64,000 nt of DNA from Candidatus Gastranaerophilales bacterium (GTDB lineage Bacteria > Cyanobacteriota > Vampirovibrionia > Gastranaerophilales > Gastranaerophilaceae). The first letter of the stretch is position 1. Each line of letters starts with the position of its first letter. The position numbers were made by a program, and so were the translations under genes. Location: assembly GCA_944324865.1 (NCBI GenBank), contig CALUXW010000005.1, positions 1 to 64,000 on the forward strand. Reading direction: 5' to 3'. The notes under the pieces are model-generated. The model saw only the letters and a program-made list of their open reading frames with translations. It ran no database searches and was not told the origin of the DNA. Shown piece after piece: positions 25,444 to 34,680 of the stretch.

Positions 25444-26403
25444 TTGAAAATGGATGTTAAACTATTAAAAACCGTAAGATTTGAAAGATATTTGTTTGGA
25501 ATTTTAATGGCCATATCAATGGTCTTACTCGCAGAAATAAGCGGCGAAAAAGAAATTATTTTTCCGGAAATTTGTGCATTAACAATTGGTGCCTGGATTT
25601 GTGAGCAGCAGCCTTGGGCAGTGAATAAACGCAGAATTTTTGCCCTAATGTCTGTTGCGGCTTTGTTTGGGGTTTTAATAGTTCGTTATTTCCCGCTTTC
25701 ACTTATTGCTCAGGTGTGTATTTGTTTCGGGTTTTGCGGATTTATATTGACGGTTTTTAAAACAAATTTTGTTCCAATTATCTCTGCTTGTATTTTGCCC
25801 GTTTATCTAAGAACTACGAGTTTTATATATCCTATTGCTGTTATGGTTATGGCTGGGATTATTATTTTTGCACAGTGGGTTATGGAAAAAAGGCATCTCC
25901 GGCCTGTAAATAGGTTTGTACCTTGTGATTTTGACTTGAAACTGCAATTTATAAAGTGGTTAAAATTATTGGTAGTATTTGGGTTGATAGCGTTAATTCC
26001 ATTTAAAACTCATCAGATATATTTTTTGGCTCCTCCATTAATAGTTATGTTCACAGAATTGTCGAACCCCCAAAGCCCTGCGAGGGAAAAACCTGCTTAT
26101 ATCGCCGGTTTAATGACATTTGGAGCTTTTGTTGGCAGTACTTTTAGATTGTTATTCAATATTTATTTACATATTCCTTTATCAATATGTACGGCATTAT
26201 CTTGTATAGTTTTGTTTATAGCATTGAACAAGGTAAAAATAAATTTTCCACCGGCAGGAGCTGTCTTGTTAATTCCTATGATATTAGACAAGGAATTGTT
26301 ATTGGCTTTTCCATTGGAAGTTTTGATTGGTTCTTTCGTATTAAGTTATATCGCAATGATTTTGTTTGCAGATAAAACATCTTCGATTAAAGCGAAGATA
26401 TGA
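25444..26403 (+). CDS. Polytopic membrane protein, HPP-like layout
   Basis: 319 residues with about ten hydrophobic helices in two similar halves, each starting with a short basic stretch then paired helices. The second half has PPLIVMFTELSNPQSPARE and FPPAGAVLLIPMIL, which recall HPP-family proteins, where a P-rich segment links helices. This is a weak resemblance. No ribosome site is clear; the ATG at 25444 or 25450 may be used. It begins 19 nt after the peroxiredoxin and may share its transcript. Confidence 0.5.
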   Translation: MKMDVKLLKTVRFERYLFGILMAISMVLLAEISGEKEIIFPEICALTIGAWICEQQPWAVNKRRIFALMSVAALFGVLIVRYFPLSLIAQVCICFGFCGFILTVFKTNFVPIISACILPVYLRTTSFIYPIAVMVMAGIIIFAQWVMEKRHLRPVNRFVPCDFDLKLQFIKWLKLLVVFGLIALIPFKTHQIYFLAPPLIVMFTELSNPQSPAREKPAYIAGLMTFGAFVGSTFRLLFNIYLHIPLSICTALSCIVLFIALNKVKINFPPAGAVLLIPMILDKELLLAFPLEVLIGSFVLSYIAMILFADKTSSIKAKI

Positions 26404-26497
26404 TTTTTTAAGATTACCTTTATGTTGGATTTTAATTATTTGTATTTATGAAATCAATATTTACTAAGTGATAAAAAATAAAGGAGAATTTATAATT

Positions 26498-28033
26498 ATG
26501 GAGAAAATGTTTTGTTTTCAATGCGAGCAAACTGCTCAGTCTAAGGGTTGTACTGTTCAAGGTGTGTGTGGAAAAACTTCTGACACGGCAAATTTACAGG
26601 ATGAATTGACATCAAAGACGATTGAATTTGCAAACTGTGCACAGTTCAATGAATGCAATACAAAACTTATTATTAAAGCACTATTCACAACTATAACAAA
26701 CGTAAATTTTGATGATGATTCAATAAAAAAGCTTATTAAAGAAATGTCTGACAAAATCTCTTGTGATATTAGTTTTGATATTAAATCAGTATGGGAATGC
26801 AATGAAGATATTAGAAGTTTAAAATCACTGATATTATTCGGTCTTAAGGGTATGGCTGCATACGCCTATCATGCAAAAATTTTAGGATTTAGTGACGAAG
26901 CTGTTGATAAATTTTTCTATGAAGCTTTGAAAGAAATTTCCAAAAATTCCTCTGCAGAAGAGCTTTTGTCTTTTGTTTTGAAAACGGGTGAAATAAATTT
27001 GAAATGCATGGAGCTTTTGGATAAAGCAAATACACAAACATATGGAAACCCCGTTGTTACAAAAGTTTCTACAAATATTGAACCAGGACCGTTTATTGTA
27101 GTTACAGGACATGATTTGCACGATTTGGCACATTTGCTTGAGCAGACAGAAGGTAAGGGTGTAAATGTTTATACACATGGAGAAATGTTGCCTTGTCATG
27201 CTTACCCGCAATTAAAGAAATATTCACATTTTAAAGGCAATTTTGGCACAGCTTGGCAAAACCAGCAAAAAGAATTTGCAAACCTTCCTGCACCTATTTT
27301 ATTTACAACAAATTGTATAATGCCTGTAAAAGATAGTTATGCAGATAGAGTTTTTACAACTTCAATTGTCAGATTCCCCGGGGTTCAGCATATTGGCGAA
27401 GACAAAGATTTTACCCCTGTAATAAATAAGGCAATAGAACTTGGCGGATATAAAGAACTGACAAAAATGACAGGTATAAACGGAGGTGACATCTTAACTG
27501 TAGGATTTGCTCACAATACGGTTTTATCAATTGCAGACAAATTAATTGCTGCAATTAAATCGGGAAGTGTAAAACATATATTTTTGGTAGGCGGTTGTGA
27601 TGGTGCAAAAGTTGGAAGAAATTATTATACGGAATTTGTAAAACAAACCCCGAAGGATTCTCTGATATTAACTCTTGCTTGTGGGAAATACAGATTTAAC
27701 GATTTGGATTTGGGTGAAATAGACGGAATCCCGAGAATTTTAGACATGGGGCAATGTAATGATGCATATTCCGCAATAAAAGTTGCCACTGAACTTGCAA
27801 AAGCTTTCAACTGTTCAGTAAATGAACTACCTCTATCTTTTGTATTATCTTGGTATGAACAAAAAGCTGTATGTATTTTACTAACTTTGTTATATTTAGG
27901 GATTGAAAATATAATGCTTGGTCCTACACTTCCGGCTTTTGTATCACCTAATGTCTTGAATATTTTGGTTGAAAAGTTTAAAATAAAACCTGTTACTACA
28001 CCGGAAAAAGACTTAAAGGAAATATTAGGATAA
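26498..28033 (+). CDS. hcp: Hybrid cluster protein (hydroxylamine / NO reductase)
   Basis: 511-residue iron-sulphur enzyme. The N-terminal Cys set CFQCEQTAQSKGC-x5-C binds the first cluster. The hybrid-cluster ligands lie in GHDLHDLAHLLEQT, THGEMLPCHAYP, FTTNCIMP, GGCDGAK and LACGKYRF. Hcp reduces nitric oxide and hydroxylamine in anaerobes under nitrosative stress. The ATG at 26498 has AAAGGAGA before it; the in-frame GTG at 26468 is upstream of that site. Its stop overlaps the cupin gene by 1 nt. The N-terminal Cys spacing should be compared to assign class. Confidence 0.95.
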   Translation: MEKMFCFQCEQTAQSKGCTVQGVCGKTSDTANLQDELTSKTIEFANCAQFNECNTKLIIKALFTTITNVNFDDDSIKKLIKEMSDKISCDISFDIKSVWECNEDIRSLKSLILFGLKGMAAYAYHAKILGFSDEAVDKFFYEALKEISKNSSAEELLSFVLKTGEINLKCMELLDKANTQTYGNPVVTKVSTNIEPGPFIVVTGHDLHDLAHLLEQTEGKGVNVYTHGEMLPCHAYPQLKKYSHFKGNFGTAWQNQQKEFANLPAPILFTTNCIMPVKDSYADRVFTTSIVRFPGVQHIGEDKDFTPVINKAIELGGYKELTKMTGINGGDILTVGFAHNTVLSIADKLIAAIKSGSVKHIFLVGGCDGAKVGRNYYTEFVKQTPKDSLILTLACGKYRFNDLDLGEIDGIPRILDMGQCNDAYSAIKVATELAKAFNCSVNELPLSFVLSWYEQKAVCILLTLLYLGIENIMLGPTLPAFVSPNVLNILVEKFKIKPVTTPEKDLKEILG

Positions 28034-28344
28034 TGTCAGAAGTTATAAACTTAAGAGATATAGAATACTTAGACACCATAAATAAAAAATTTATATTTGA
28101 CAACGAGCAGAGTTCACTAACTCTGTTCGCTTTTAAAGCAGGTATGGAAAGAACTTTACACACAGATGAAAAAGATGAGGTTGCACAAATTATTGAAGGT
28201 GTCGCAGATGTTACTGTTGGAAAAGATGTACATAGATTGAAGGCAGGAGAAATGATTGTTATGCCGGCGAGGGTTCCGCATGGGTTGAAAGCATTGGAAG
28301 ATACAAAAATGCTTCTGCTTCGTCCAAAGCATACGCACAATTAA
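28033..28344 (+). CDS. Small cupin protein coupled to hcp
   Basis: 103 residues, one cupin barrel: the first motif region TLHTDEKDEVAQIIEGVADVTVG and the second GEMIVMPARVPHGLKA. Metal ligands are H, E (or Q) and H, with the first motif partly degenerate. The start overlaps the hcp stop (TAATG), so it is translationally coupled and probably linked to nitrosative stress, possibly as a sensor or accessory protein. No catalytic role can be read. Confidence 0.8.
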   Translation: MSEVINLRDIEYLDTINKKFIFDNEQSSLTLFAFKAGMERTLHTDEKDEVAQIIEGVADVTVGKDVHRLKAGEMIVMPARVPHGLKALEDTKMLLLRPKHTHN

Positions 28345-28449
28345 AATCTATGCCTGCAAGGTATATTATGGTATTCAATATAAGTATTTGCTATTTTAGA
28401 AAAAAACGTAAATAATGAAAAAGTATGAAAATATTAAGAGGAGTTATTT

Positions 28450-29463
28450 ATGTTTAAACAGATTTTTATATTATTGTTGGTACTAATAATTGGAGGTGCA
28501 AATATTTGTATGGCAAGCGATTGGGATAAAACATTTGTAAAAAGTGACAAGGTTGAAGTCAAAAAAGTAAACTTTAAAAACAGATACGGAATAACTCTGG
28601 TTGGAGATTTGTATACGCCTAAGAAAAAAACCTCGGAAAAAATGTCTGCAATTGCTGTAGCCGGTCCTTTCGGGGCAGTGAAAGAACAGTCTTCCGGTTT
28701 GTATGCTCAAACGATGGCAGAAAGAGGTTTTATTACTCTTGCATTTGACCCATCTTATACTGGAGAAAGCGGTGGAGAACCCAGAAATGTATCTTCTCCT
28801 GAAATTAATACGGAAGATTTTAGTGCGGCTATAGATTTTTTAAGTAATCAAGACGATGTAGATCCTGACAAAATAGGAATTATAGGAATTTGCGGTTTTG
28901 GCGGGTTTGGTTTAAATGCTGCGGCTATTGACACAAGAATAAAAGCAACTGTTGCCGTAACAATGTATGATATGACAAGAGTAACAGCAAGGGGATATTT
29001 TGATTCAGTGGATGAAAATGCTCGTTATGCATTAAAAGAATCTTTAAATAAACAAAGAACAGAAGATTTTAAAAACGGAACATTTGCAAAAGCTCCAGGT
29101 TTACCTGAAAAACTTTCAGGAGATGAACCTCAGTTTGTGAAAGATTACTACGGTTATTACAAGACCAAAAGAGGTTTTCACAAACGTTCAATAAACTCTA
29201 ACGGAAACTGGAATACAACAGCGTCTTTGGCATTAATAAATATGCCGATACTGGCTTATAGTGATGAAATTCGAAGTGCAGTACTTGTAATCCATGGTGA
29301 AAAAGCTCATAGCAGATATTTTTCAGAAGATGCATTCAAAAAATTAAAAGGAGATAATAAAGAACTCTTAATTATAAAAGATGCAAATCACGTAGATTTG
29401 TACGACAATTTTGAAAAAATCCCATTTGATAAAATTGAGCAGTTTTTTAAAACGAATTTATAG
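28450..29463 (+). CDS. Exported alpha/beta hydrolase (dienelactone hydrolase-like)
   Basis: 337 residues with a signal peptide (MFKQIFILLLVLIIGGANICMA). The hydrolase core has FGAVKEQSSGLYAQ near the oxyanion side, a nucleophile elbow G-I-C-G-F with Cys in place of the usual Ser, and a His in DANHVDLY. Cys nucleophiles occur in the dienelactone hydrolase branch. The substrate is unknown. AGAGGAG precedes the ATG. A secreted cupin starts 8 nt after its stop. Confidence 0.8.
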   Translation: MFKQIFILLLVLIIGGANICMASDWDKTFVKSDKVEVKKVNFKNRYGITLVGDLYTPKKKTSEKMSAIAVAGPFGAVKEQSSGLYAQTMAERGFITLAFDPSYTGESGGEPRNVSSPEINTEDFSAAIDFLSNQDDVDPDKIGIIGICGFGGFGLNAAAIDTRIKATVAVTMYDMTRVTARGYFDSVDENARYALKESLNKQRTEDFKNGTFAKAPGLPEKLSGDEPQFVKDYYGYYKTKRGFHKRSINSNGNWNTTASLALINMPILAYSDEIRSAVLVIHGEKAHSRYFSEDAFKKLKGDNKELLIIKDANHVDLYDNFEKIPFDKIEQFFKTNL

Positions 29464-29471
29464 GAGTTAAG

Positions 29472-29936
29472 ATGATAAAAAAAATATTATTGAGCACATT
29501 GTTAGTTACAATGATAGTAATAGGAGGCAGTTTTGTTATGGCAGAAGAATTTCAACAGTCTTTTGCAAAAGGTGAAATAAACCCGTACAGCAAATTTTTT
29601 ACAGGCAGGACTTACCTAAATATGCTTGTAACCCGTGATGATACATTTAATTCATCAATAGGTAACGTTACATTTGAACCTGGTGCCAGAACAAATTGGC
29701 ATAAACATTCTGGCGGACAAATTTTGCTTGTAACCTCAGGAGAAGGCAGATATCAAGAAAAAGGTAAAGAAGTTCAAATCTTAAAAAAAGGTGATGTTGT
29801 GAAAATACCTCCAAATGTTGAACACTGGCATGGAGCATCTCCTAACAGCGAATTTTCGCACATTTCAATTGAGCCGAATTTACCAAACAATCAAACAACT
29901 TGGCTTGATGCTGTAAGTGATAAAGAATATAAATAG
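29472..29936 (+). CDS. Exported cupin protein
   Basis: 154 residues with a signal peptide (MIKKILLSTLLVTMIVIGGSFVMA). The cupin motifs are well kept: NWHKHSGGQILLVTSGEG and GDVVKIPPNVEHWHGA, with two His, Gln and a final His as metal ligands. This layout matches cupins related to carboxymuconolactone decarboxylase-linked families. It is coupled to the exported hydrolase upstream (GGAG in the gap). The pair may act on one extracellular substrate. Confidence 0.82.
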   Translation: MIKKILLSTLLVTMIVIGGSFVMAEEFQQSFAKGEINPYSKFFTGRTYLNMLVTRDDTFNSSIGNVTFEPGARTNWHKHSGGQILLVTSGEGRYQEKGKEVQILKKGDVVKIPPNVEHWHGASPNSEFSHISIEPNLPNNQTTWLDAVSDKEYK

Positions 29937-29966
29937 GTGCAGATATTAAAAAATAAATAAAAATTT

Positions 29967-30746
29967 TTAATTAATTATCTGCCATTTTTCAAGCATTCTG
30001 TTAAGTTTACCTGTTTTTTTGAGGTTATCCATTACATAATTGACCTGAGTCAGAAGTCTTTCTGACTCGGGTTCTTTTCTGAATACGACAGCATAGGGCT
30101 CTTTTGAATATCTTTTTTTAAGTATTTTTAGGGATTTGTCTTTCAAAAAGTAGCGTAAAAGTATCGAATCATCAGCAATCATCCCGTCTGCTTGGTTATT
30201 TTTTAAAGCTTTGTATGCATCATCGTAGTTTCTGAATCCTAAAATCGAAATTTCCGGAACATTCGAACGAATATTTCTTTCACTTGTGGAACCAAAAACT
30301 ATTATAAGTTTTTTATTTTGAAAATCTCTCAAACCGGTTGCTTTGCTATTATTATTAACCATTATCGCTTGGCCGGCAACATAATACGGGATTGAAAAAT
30401 CTAAGATTTGTTGTCTTTGTGGGGTTATTGACATTGTCGCAATAAGCATATCAACTTCACCTGAAGCAAGTTTCATTATGCGGTTAGACGCATTCACGAT
30501 AACAAAATCCAATTTCTTGTCATCCCCGAGAATAGATTTGGCAATAGTTTTTGCAAGATCAATATCAAACCCTTGCAAATTTCCATTGTTATCTCTGTAT
30601 CCAAAAGGAGCAGCATCTTCTCTCACACCGACAATAATTTTATCTCTTTTGTAAATTTCGGATAATACATCAGATTTAGGTTGTTTTTTTCCACACCCGC
30701 AGCATATCAAGCATAAAAATAAAATAATTAAAAAAATCTTTTTCAT
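29967..30746 (-). CDS. Solute-binding lipoprotein, amino-acid type (SBP family 3)
   Basis: 259 residues. The lipoprotein signal ends LICCGCGKK, so it is probably lipid-anchored. The mature domain has DKIIVGVREDAAPFGYRDNNG, GFDIDLAKTIAK, SGEVDMLIATMSITPQRQQ, DFSIPYYVAGQAIMV and ADGMIADDS, the marks of type II periplasmic binding proteins for polar amino acids such as Glu, Gln or Arg. No permease or ATPase gene is adjacent, so it is an orphan component, or its transporter lies elsewhere. Confidence 0.88.
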   Translation of the reverse strand: MKKIFLIILFLCLICCGCGKKQPKSDVLSEIYKRDKIIVGVREDAAPFGYRDNNGNLQGFDIDLAKTIAKSILGDDKKLDFVIVNASNRIMKLASGEVDMLIATMSITPQRQQILDFSIPYYVAGQAIMVNNNSKATGLRDFQNKKLIIVFGSTSERNIRSNVPEISILGFRNYDDAYKALKNNQADGMIADDSILLRYFLKDKSLKILKKRYSKEPYAVVFRKEPESERLLTQVNYVMDNLKKTGKLNRMLEKWQIIN

Positions 30747-30902
30747 AATAAAAAATGATATCCAAATAAATGCTGAAAGTCAATTATAAAAAGGTTTGGC
30801 AATATTCAAATAGCCTGCGTGGATAACCGCTTTTGGCAATGTTTCTTATAACAAATGAAGTACATAATCTAGTATTAGTTTGTTTTTTAAAAAAAATTTT
30901 TT

Positions 30903-30922
30903 GGGTTTTTCGTAAAAAACCC
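30903..30922 (+). promoter_or_regulatory. Leader hairpin before the SLH protein gene
   Basis: GGGTTTTT (30903-30910) pairs with AAAAACCC (30915-30922) around a 4-nt loop, just 10 nt before the AAGGAGGT ribosome site. There is no T run after it, so it is not a terminator. Such 5' hairpins often protect highly expressed mRNAs. Confidence 0.6.
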
Positions 30923-30941
30923 GCAACACAAGGAGGTAAAA

Positions 30942-32984
30942 ATGACTATTAAAAAACTTACTGTGGCAGCTGCAATTGCCGTTGGAATAGCAACGTGTTC
31001 CTTGAATCAAGCAATGGCGGCTTGTCCTTGCGAGACTCCGGAAACTCCGGCACCTTGCGCAGAACCTTTACCTGTTGTAACAGGTCCAGCTTGTCCATGT
31101 GAGACAGCAAAACCAAATACTTGCTCAAAATGCAAAAAAGCATTACCAGACTGTGATTGTCAAAAAGAAGATCCATGTGCACAACCATGTGATCCTTGTG
31201 AAACAGAAAAAAAATCAGACTGCGGATGTCCAGATGAAATAAGCTGTGACGATCCACCAGAACCAGCTTGTGCAGTTTGCCCTCAAACAGGTAAACCTGA
31301 CAGAAAAGATATGAAACAAGTATATGGTTATCCAAATGCCATTTATGGTACAAATAACTATGTAGGACAACCTGCAAATTCAATATTCTCAACAGATACA
31401 CCACTTGCAGGCACTCCAAGAACTCTTTCTTCTAACGTAAACGGAACAACTATTTCTTCTCAAGGTCAAGTAACAGGTGCTGCTACTCAAATGCCTTGTC
31501 TTAACGAAGCACCTACAAGACACAATGGTATTCCAATTGATAGAAATGAAAGATTAATGGACGGAAATAATTGTCCTATTGATTTCCAATCTTCAAACTC
31601 TATTGATGCAGTAAGAAAATCATTTGTTCCCTATGAAATTCCAAACCAAATGATGCAAACAACAGGTGCTGCCGCAAACTTAGGCGGATGCCAATTCCCA
31701 GACGTACCTAACGGTTTTTGGGCAGCATGTGATATTGATAAATTAGCTATAAATGACGTAGTAGTAGGTTACCCTGACGGATATTTCAAACCAAACAGAC
31801 ATATCTCTCGTGCAGAATTTGCAACAATGTTAGTAAAAGGTTTCAATCTTGATCAATGCGATATGCCAAGAGAAGGATTATTCAAAGACGTACCAAAAAG
31901 CAACTGGGCTAACGCTGCAATTGCAAAAGCTGTTGATGAAGACTTGTTAAAAGGTTACCCTGACGGAAACTTCAAACCAAACCACCCTGTAACAAGAGTA
32001 GAAGCTTTAACTACAATTGCAAAAGGGATGACTTGCGATATCGACCAATGCAAAGCTGATGAAATCTTAAGCAAATACGCAGACGGTGCATCTATTCCTA
32101 ACTGGGCAAGAATTCCTGTTGCAAAATCTTTGGAAAACGGTGCTTTAAAAGATTCACCTAACCCAAATATGATTATGCCTAACAAAGAAGCAACTCGTGC
32201 AGAAGTAGCTTCAATGATGCAAACAGTTCGTGTAGCATTAGGCTACGATACAAACCCAAAAACTGCTAACAATATCTGCCCTGCTTGTCCTGTAAACAAA
32301 AATGCTTTTGTAGAACAAGAAGAAATTGTTAAAATTCCTACATTACAAGTTAAAATGATCGACCAATTAACAGCAAAATCATCTCACGTAGGTCAATACT
32401 TCAGAGCTAAAACTCTTGAAGATGTAACAATTAACGGTGTTACATATCCTTGCGGATCTACAGTAACAGGTCAAGTTGTTGAAGTAATAAGACCTTCAGG
32501 CTGTGATAAAGGTGCTTTAAAATTGTCATTCACTGAAATTAAAAACGGTGATTGCAAAACTAAATTACCAAAACAAATTTTACAAGCACAAGTAAACAAA
32601 TCAAAACAAGTAAACCCAGTAGCAAGATTAGTTGAAATGCCATTCACATTAGCAGGTTCAATGATTGGTATTGTAGGTAGAACTGCAGGCGGTATCTTGA
32701 CTAACGTTGGTAACGCTGCTGAAAATATCTCTAATGATGCAGGTTACATGCTAGGTCACGCATTCCAAGGACAATTTGGTGCAGCTGCTCGTAACTTAGG
32801 TGATGGTCTATGGGAAACAGTTAAAGCTCCTGTTGATGTAACAAGAACTGCCCTATCTGGTACAATGGGCTTATTCCAAACTACAGGCGACGAATTTGCT
32901 TACCTTGTTGACCCACGCGGATACAAAATCTCCGCTGTAAATCCAAGAGAACACATTACTATTGCATTCGGTTGTTCAGAATAA
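30942..32984 (+). CDS. Exported Cys-rich S-layer homology (SLH) protein
   Basis: 680 residues with a signal peptide ending NQAMA (about residue 26). Residues about 27-120 hold 17 Cys, mostly as CPC, CDC, CGC and PC pairs among Pro and Glu. A polar linker follows. Residues about 250-430 are three SLH-type repeats (FPDVP..FWA..., LFKDVPKSNWA..., LSKYADGASIPNWA...) with GYPDG and TRAEF/TRVEA/TRAEV motifs, which bind cell-wall polymers. The C-terminal part is a beta-rich domain followed by Gly/Ala-rich helices. A strong ribosome site and uniform preferred codons suggest high expression. It is probably a major envelope protein. Confidence 0.85.
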   Translation: MTIKKLTVAAAIAVGIATCSLNQAMAACPCETPETPAPCAEPLPVVTGPACPCETAKPNTCSKCKKALPDCDCQKEDPCAQPCDPCETEKKSDCGCPDEISCDDPPEPACAVCPQTGKPDRKDMKQVYGYPNAIYGTNNYVGQPANSIFSTDTPLAGTPRTLSSNVNGTTISSQGQVTGAATQMPCLNEAPTRHNGIPIDRNERLMDGNNCPIDFQSSNSIDAVRKSFVPYEIPNQMMQTTGAAANLGGCQFPDVPNGFWAACDIDKLAINDVVVGYPDGYFKPNRHISRAEFATMLVKGFNLDQCDMPREGLFKDVPKSNWANAAIAKAVDEDLLKGYPDGNFKPNHPVTRVEALTTIAKGMTCDIDQCKADEILSKYADGASIPNWARIPVAKSLENGALKDSPNPNMIMPNKEATRAEVASMMQTVRVALGYDTNPKTANNICPACPVNKNAFVEQEEIVKIPTLQVKMIDQLTAKSSHVGQYFRAKTLEDVTINGVTYPCGSTVTGQVVEVIRPSGCDKGALKLSFTEIKNGDCKTKLPKQILQAQVNKSKQVNPVARLVEMPFTLAGSMIGIVGRTAGGILTNVGNAAENISNDAGYMLGHAFQGQFGAAARNLGDGLWETVKAPVDVTRTALSGTMGLFQTTGDEFAYLVDPRGYKISAVNPREHITIAFGCSE

Positions 32985-33100
32985 CGTGAGCTTGAAAGAC
33001 AAACTTGAAAAATTTTATTAATAAAAATAAAGTTTAAAAGTACAACTCTTTTATAGCAAGCGTCTAAGAAACAAACAGTAATTAATTTATTCGAAGCCTG

Positions 33101-33141
33101 AGAGAACTGATATCTAAAAATAAGATGTCAGTTCTCTTTTT
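33101..33141 (+). terminator. Terminator after the SLH protein gene
   Basis: AGAGAACTGATATCT (33101-33115) pairs over 15 bp, with one G-U, with AGATGTCAGTTCTCT (33123-33137), then a T run. It ends the rightward unit just before the convergent tdk gene. Confidence 0.9.
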
Positions 33142-33147
33142 AAAATT

Positions 33148-33768
33148 TTATATTTTTTCAAAATTGAGTAATTTAAATCCGCGTTTTTTCTTTTCAAGTT
33201 CAACGTCCGGAAGTTCGTAACATTTTACGCATCTTGCCTCATAAGTTTCATCTCCACCTATCATAATGAGAGGTGAATTCTTATCAGCAGGTTTTCCATC
33301 AATCAACCTTTGAGTACGCGTAGCATTTTCGCAGCCGCACTTCATACAAACAGCATGCAACTTATCAACTTTTGTTGCTATACACATCAATTCCGGCATG
33401 CTCCCAAAAGGTTCTGCTTTAAAATCAAGCTCCAAACCTGTTCCGATTACTTTTTTGCCCTCTTCCATCAGTTTGGTAATAACTTTTACAATGTTACTGT
33501 CAAAAAATTGTAATTCATCTATTGCAATAACTTCATCTTCCGGTTTTACAACACTCATAATCTGTATTGAATGTTTAACCTTTATAGCATCAAGCCATAA
33601 TCCGTTTCTTGATTCTATATAGTCACCTTTTGCTCTTGTATCTATGTCAGGTGAGATTACTTTAACCTTTTTTTTAGCAATAATTGAGCGTCTGATTCTG
33701 CGTAAAAGCTCTTCTGTTTTCCCGCAGCTCATTGGGCCTGTGATTAATTCAAAACTATACCCGTACAT
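33148..33768 (-). CDS. tdk: Thymidine kinase (type II, TK1-like)
   Basis: Salvage enzyme that phosphorylates thymidine with ATP. The P-loop GPMSCGKTEELLRR lies at about residues 10-17, the Walker B/DxxQ motif is VIAIDELQFFD, and the lasso/zinc part has CMKCG and CVKC with GGDETYEARCVKC near the C terminus. The 206-residue length is usual. The ATG at 33768 is preferred over 33774: AAGGAG lies 8 nt before the former and only 2 nt before the latter. Confidence 0.95.
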   Translation of the reverse strand: MYGYSFELITGPMSCGKTEELLRRIRRSIIAKKKVKVISPDIDTRAKGDYIESRNGLWLDAIKVKHSIQIMSVVKPEDEVIAIDELQFFDSNIVKVITKLMEEGKKVIGTGLELDFKAEPFGSMPELMCIATKVDKLHAVCMKCGCENATRTQRLIDGKPADKNSPLIMIGGDETYEARCVKCYELPDVELEKKKRGFKLLNFEKI

Positions 33769-33824
33769 CCACATATCTCCTTACAGGAAAATTATACATC
33801 TTTCAAAAAATATTTAAAAGTAAA

Positions 33825-34622
33825 TTAATGTAAAATTTTATCCCGCAACTTTTTTAGGCCTGCCCCGTAAAAGTATCTCAACTGTTCCGGGAAGTTGTCT
33901 TCAATATCAATAAGGTACATGCTAAAAACGCTAAAAGCCTTTATTAAAAATACAATTTCAATATTTTTAGTCCAAGTTACTTGAGGTTGAATATTTCTTA
34001 TGGATTTTGTTATTCCGAAAATCCCCTCAACATTATCAGCCGTCATAAAGATGAACTTGTCATTTTTGTAATGATCAAGCATTGAAATTCCACTATGCTC
34101 AAAGACTGTACCAAAATTACAAACAAAATTATCATATTTCACGATTTTAACATCAAGGCCTCTATTGTATGCGTCTAACAGATGAGGTTCCAGATATTTA
34201 AAATCGTTTGCCCATAATGCTATAAAAATATTGTTATTTGCGTTTTTTATAATTTCCGTTAATTTATCGTAAATTTTTGTGCTGCCAAAAATTGTCAAAA
34301 CAGGTTCTGTATAGCTGTCTTCTTTTAAATCAGGAAGTTTTTTTTCAAGAAAATTTATTGTCGAATCAATTTTTCGTTTGTATCGTTTGGTTAATTCTTT
34401 TGGTTTAATCGGGGTGTATGTTATTGGTTTTTGAGTTGATGCAATAACGATATGCATTGATTCTAAGGCTTTTAAAGTGTCATAAGTTCTTGATTGGGGT
34501 ATGTTTGCGAGTTTGCTTATTTCGTAACCGGTTGACGGAAATTTTTTTAAAAGAGCAACATAAACCTTTGATTGATACTCATTAAGCCCTAATTCTTTTA
34601 ATTTTTCAATAATCTCATCCAT
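33825..34622 (-). CDS. TrmB-family transcriptional regulator
   Basis: 265 residues. The N-terminal winged HTH (LGLNEYQSKVYVALL, TGYEISKLANIPQSRTYDTLKAL) is that of the TrmB family, first known as archaeal sugar-responsive regulators. The C-terminal part (from about residue 100) has a PLD-like fold, with FIALWANDF and FMTADNVEG segments that would bind the effector. Its target is unknown. The mRNA is predicted leaderless (TAAACT ends 6 nt before the ATG). Confidence 0.85.
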   Translation of the reverse strand: MDEIIEKLKELGLNEYQSKVYVALLKKFPSTGYEISKLANIPQSRTYDTLKALESMHIVIASTQKPITYTPIKPKELTKRYKRKIDSTINFLEKKLPDLKEDSYTEPVLTIFGSTKIYDKLTEIIKNANNNIFIALWANDFKYLEPHLLDAYNRGLDVKIVKYDNFVCNFGTVFEHSGISMLDHYKNDKFIFMTADNVEGIFGITKSIRNIQPQVTWTKNIEIVFLIKAFSVFSMYLIDIEDNFPEQLRYFYGAGLKKLRDKILH

Positions 34623-34628
34623 AAAACG

Positions 34629-34634
34629 AGTTTA
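34629..34634 (-). promoter_or_regulatory. -10-like box TAAACT of the TrmB gene, leaderless geometry
   Basis: On the minus strand TAAACT ends 6 nt before the ATG at 34622. Confidence 0.45.
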
Positions 34635-34680
34635 ACGGATTTTTTAATTTTGGGCAAGTTAAGTACAAAATTTATAAAAA

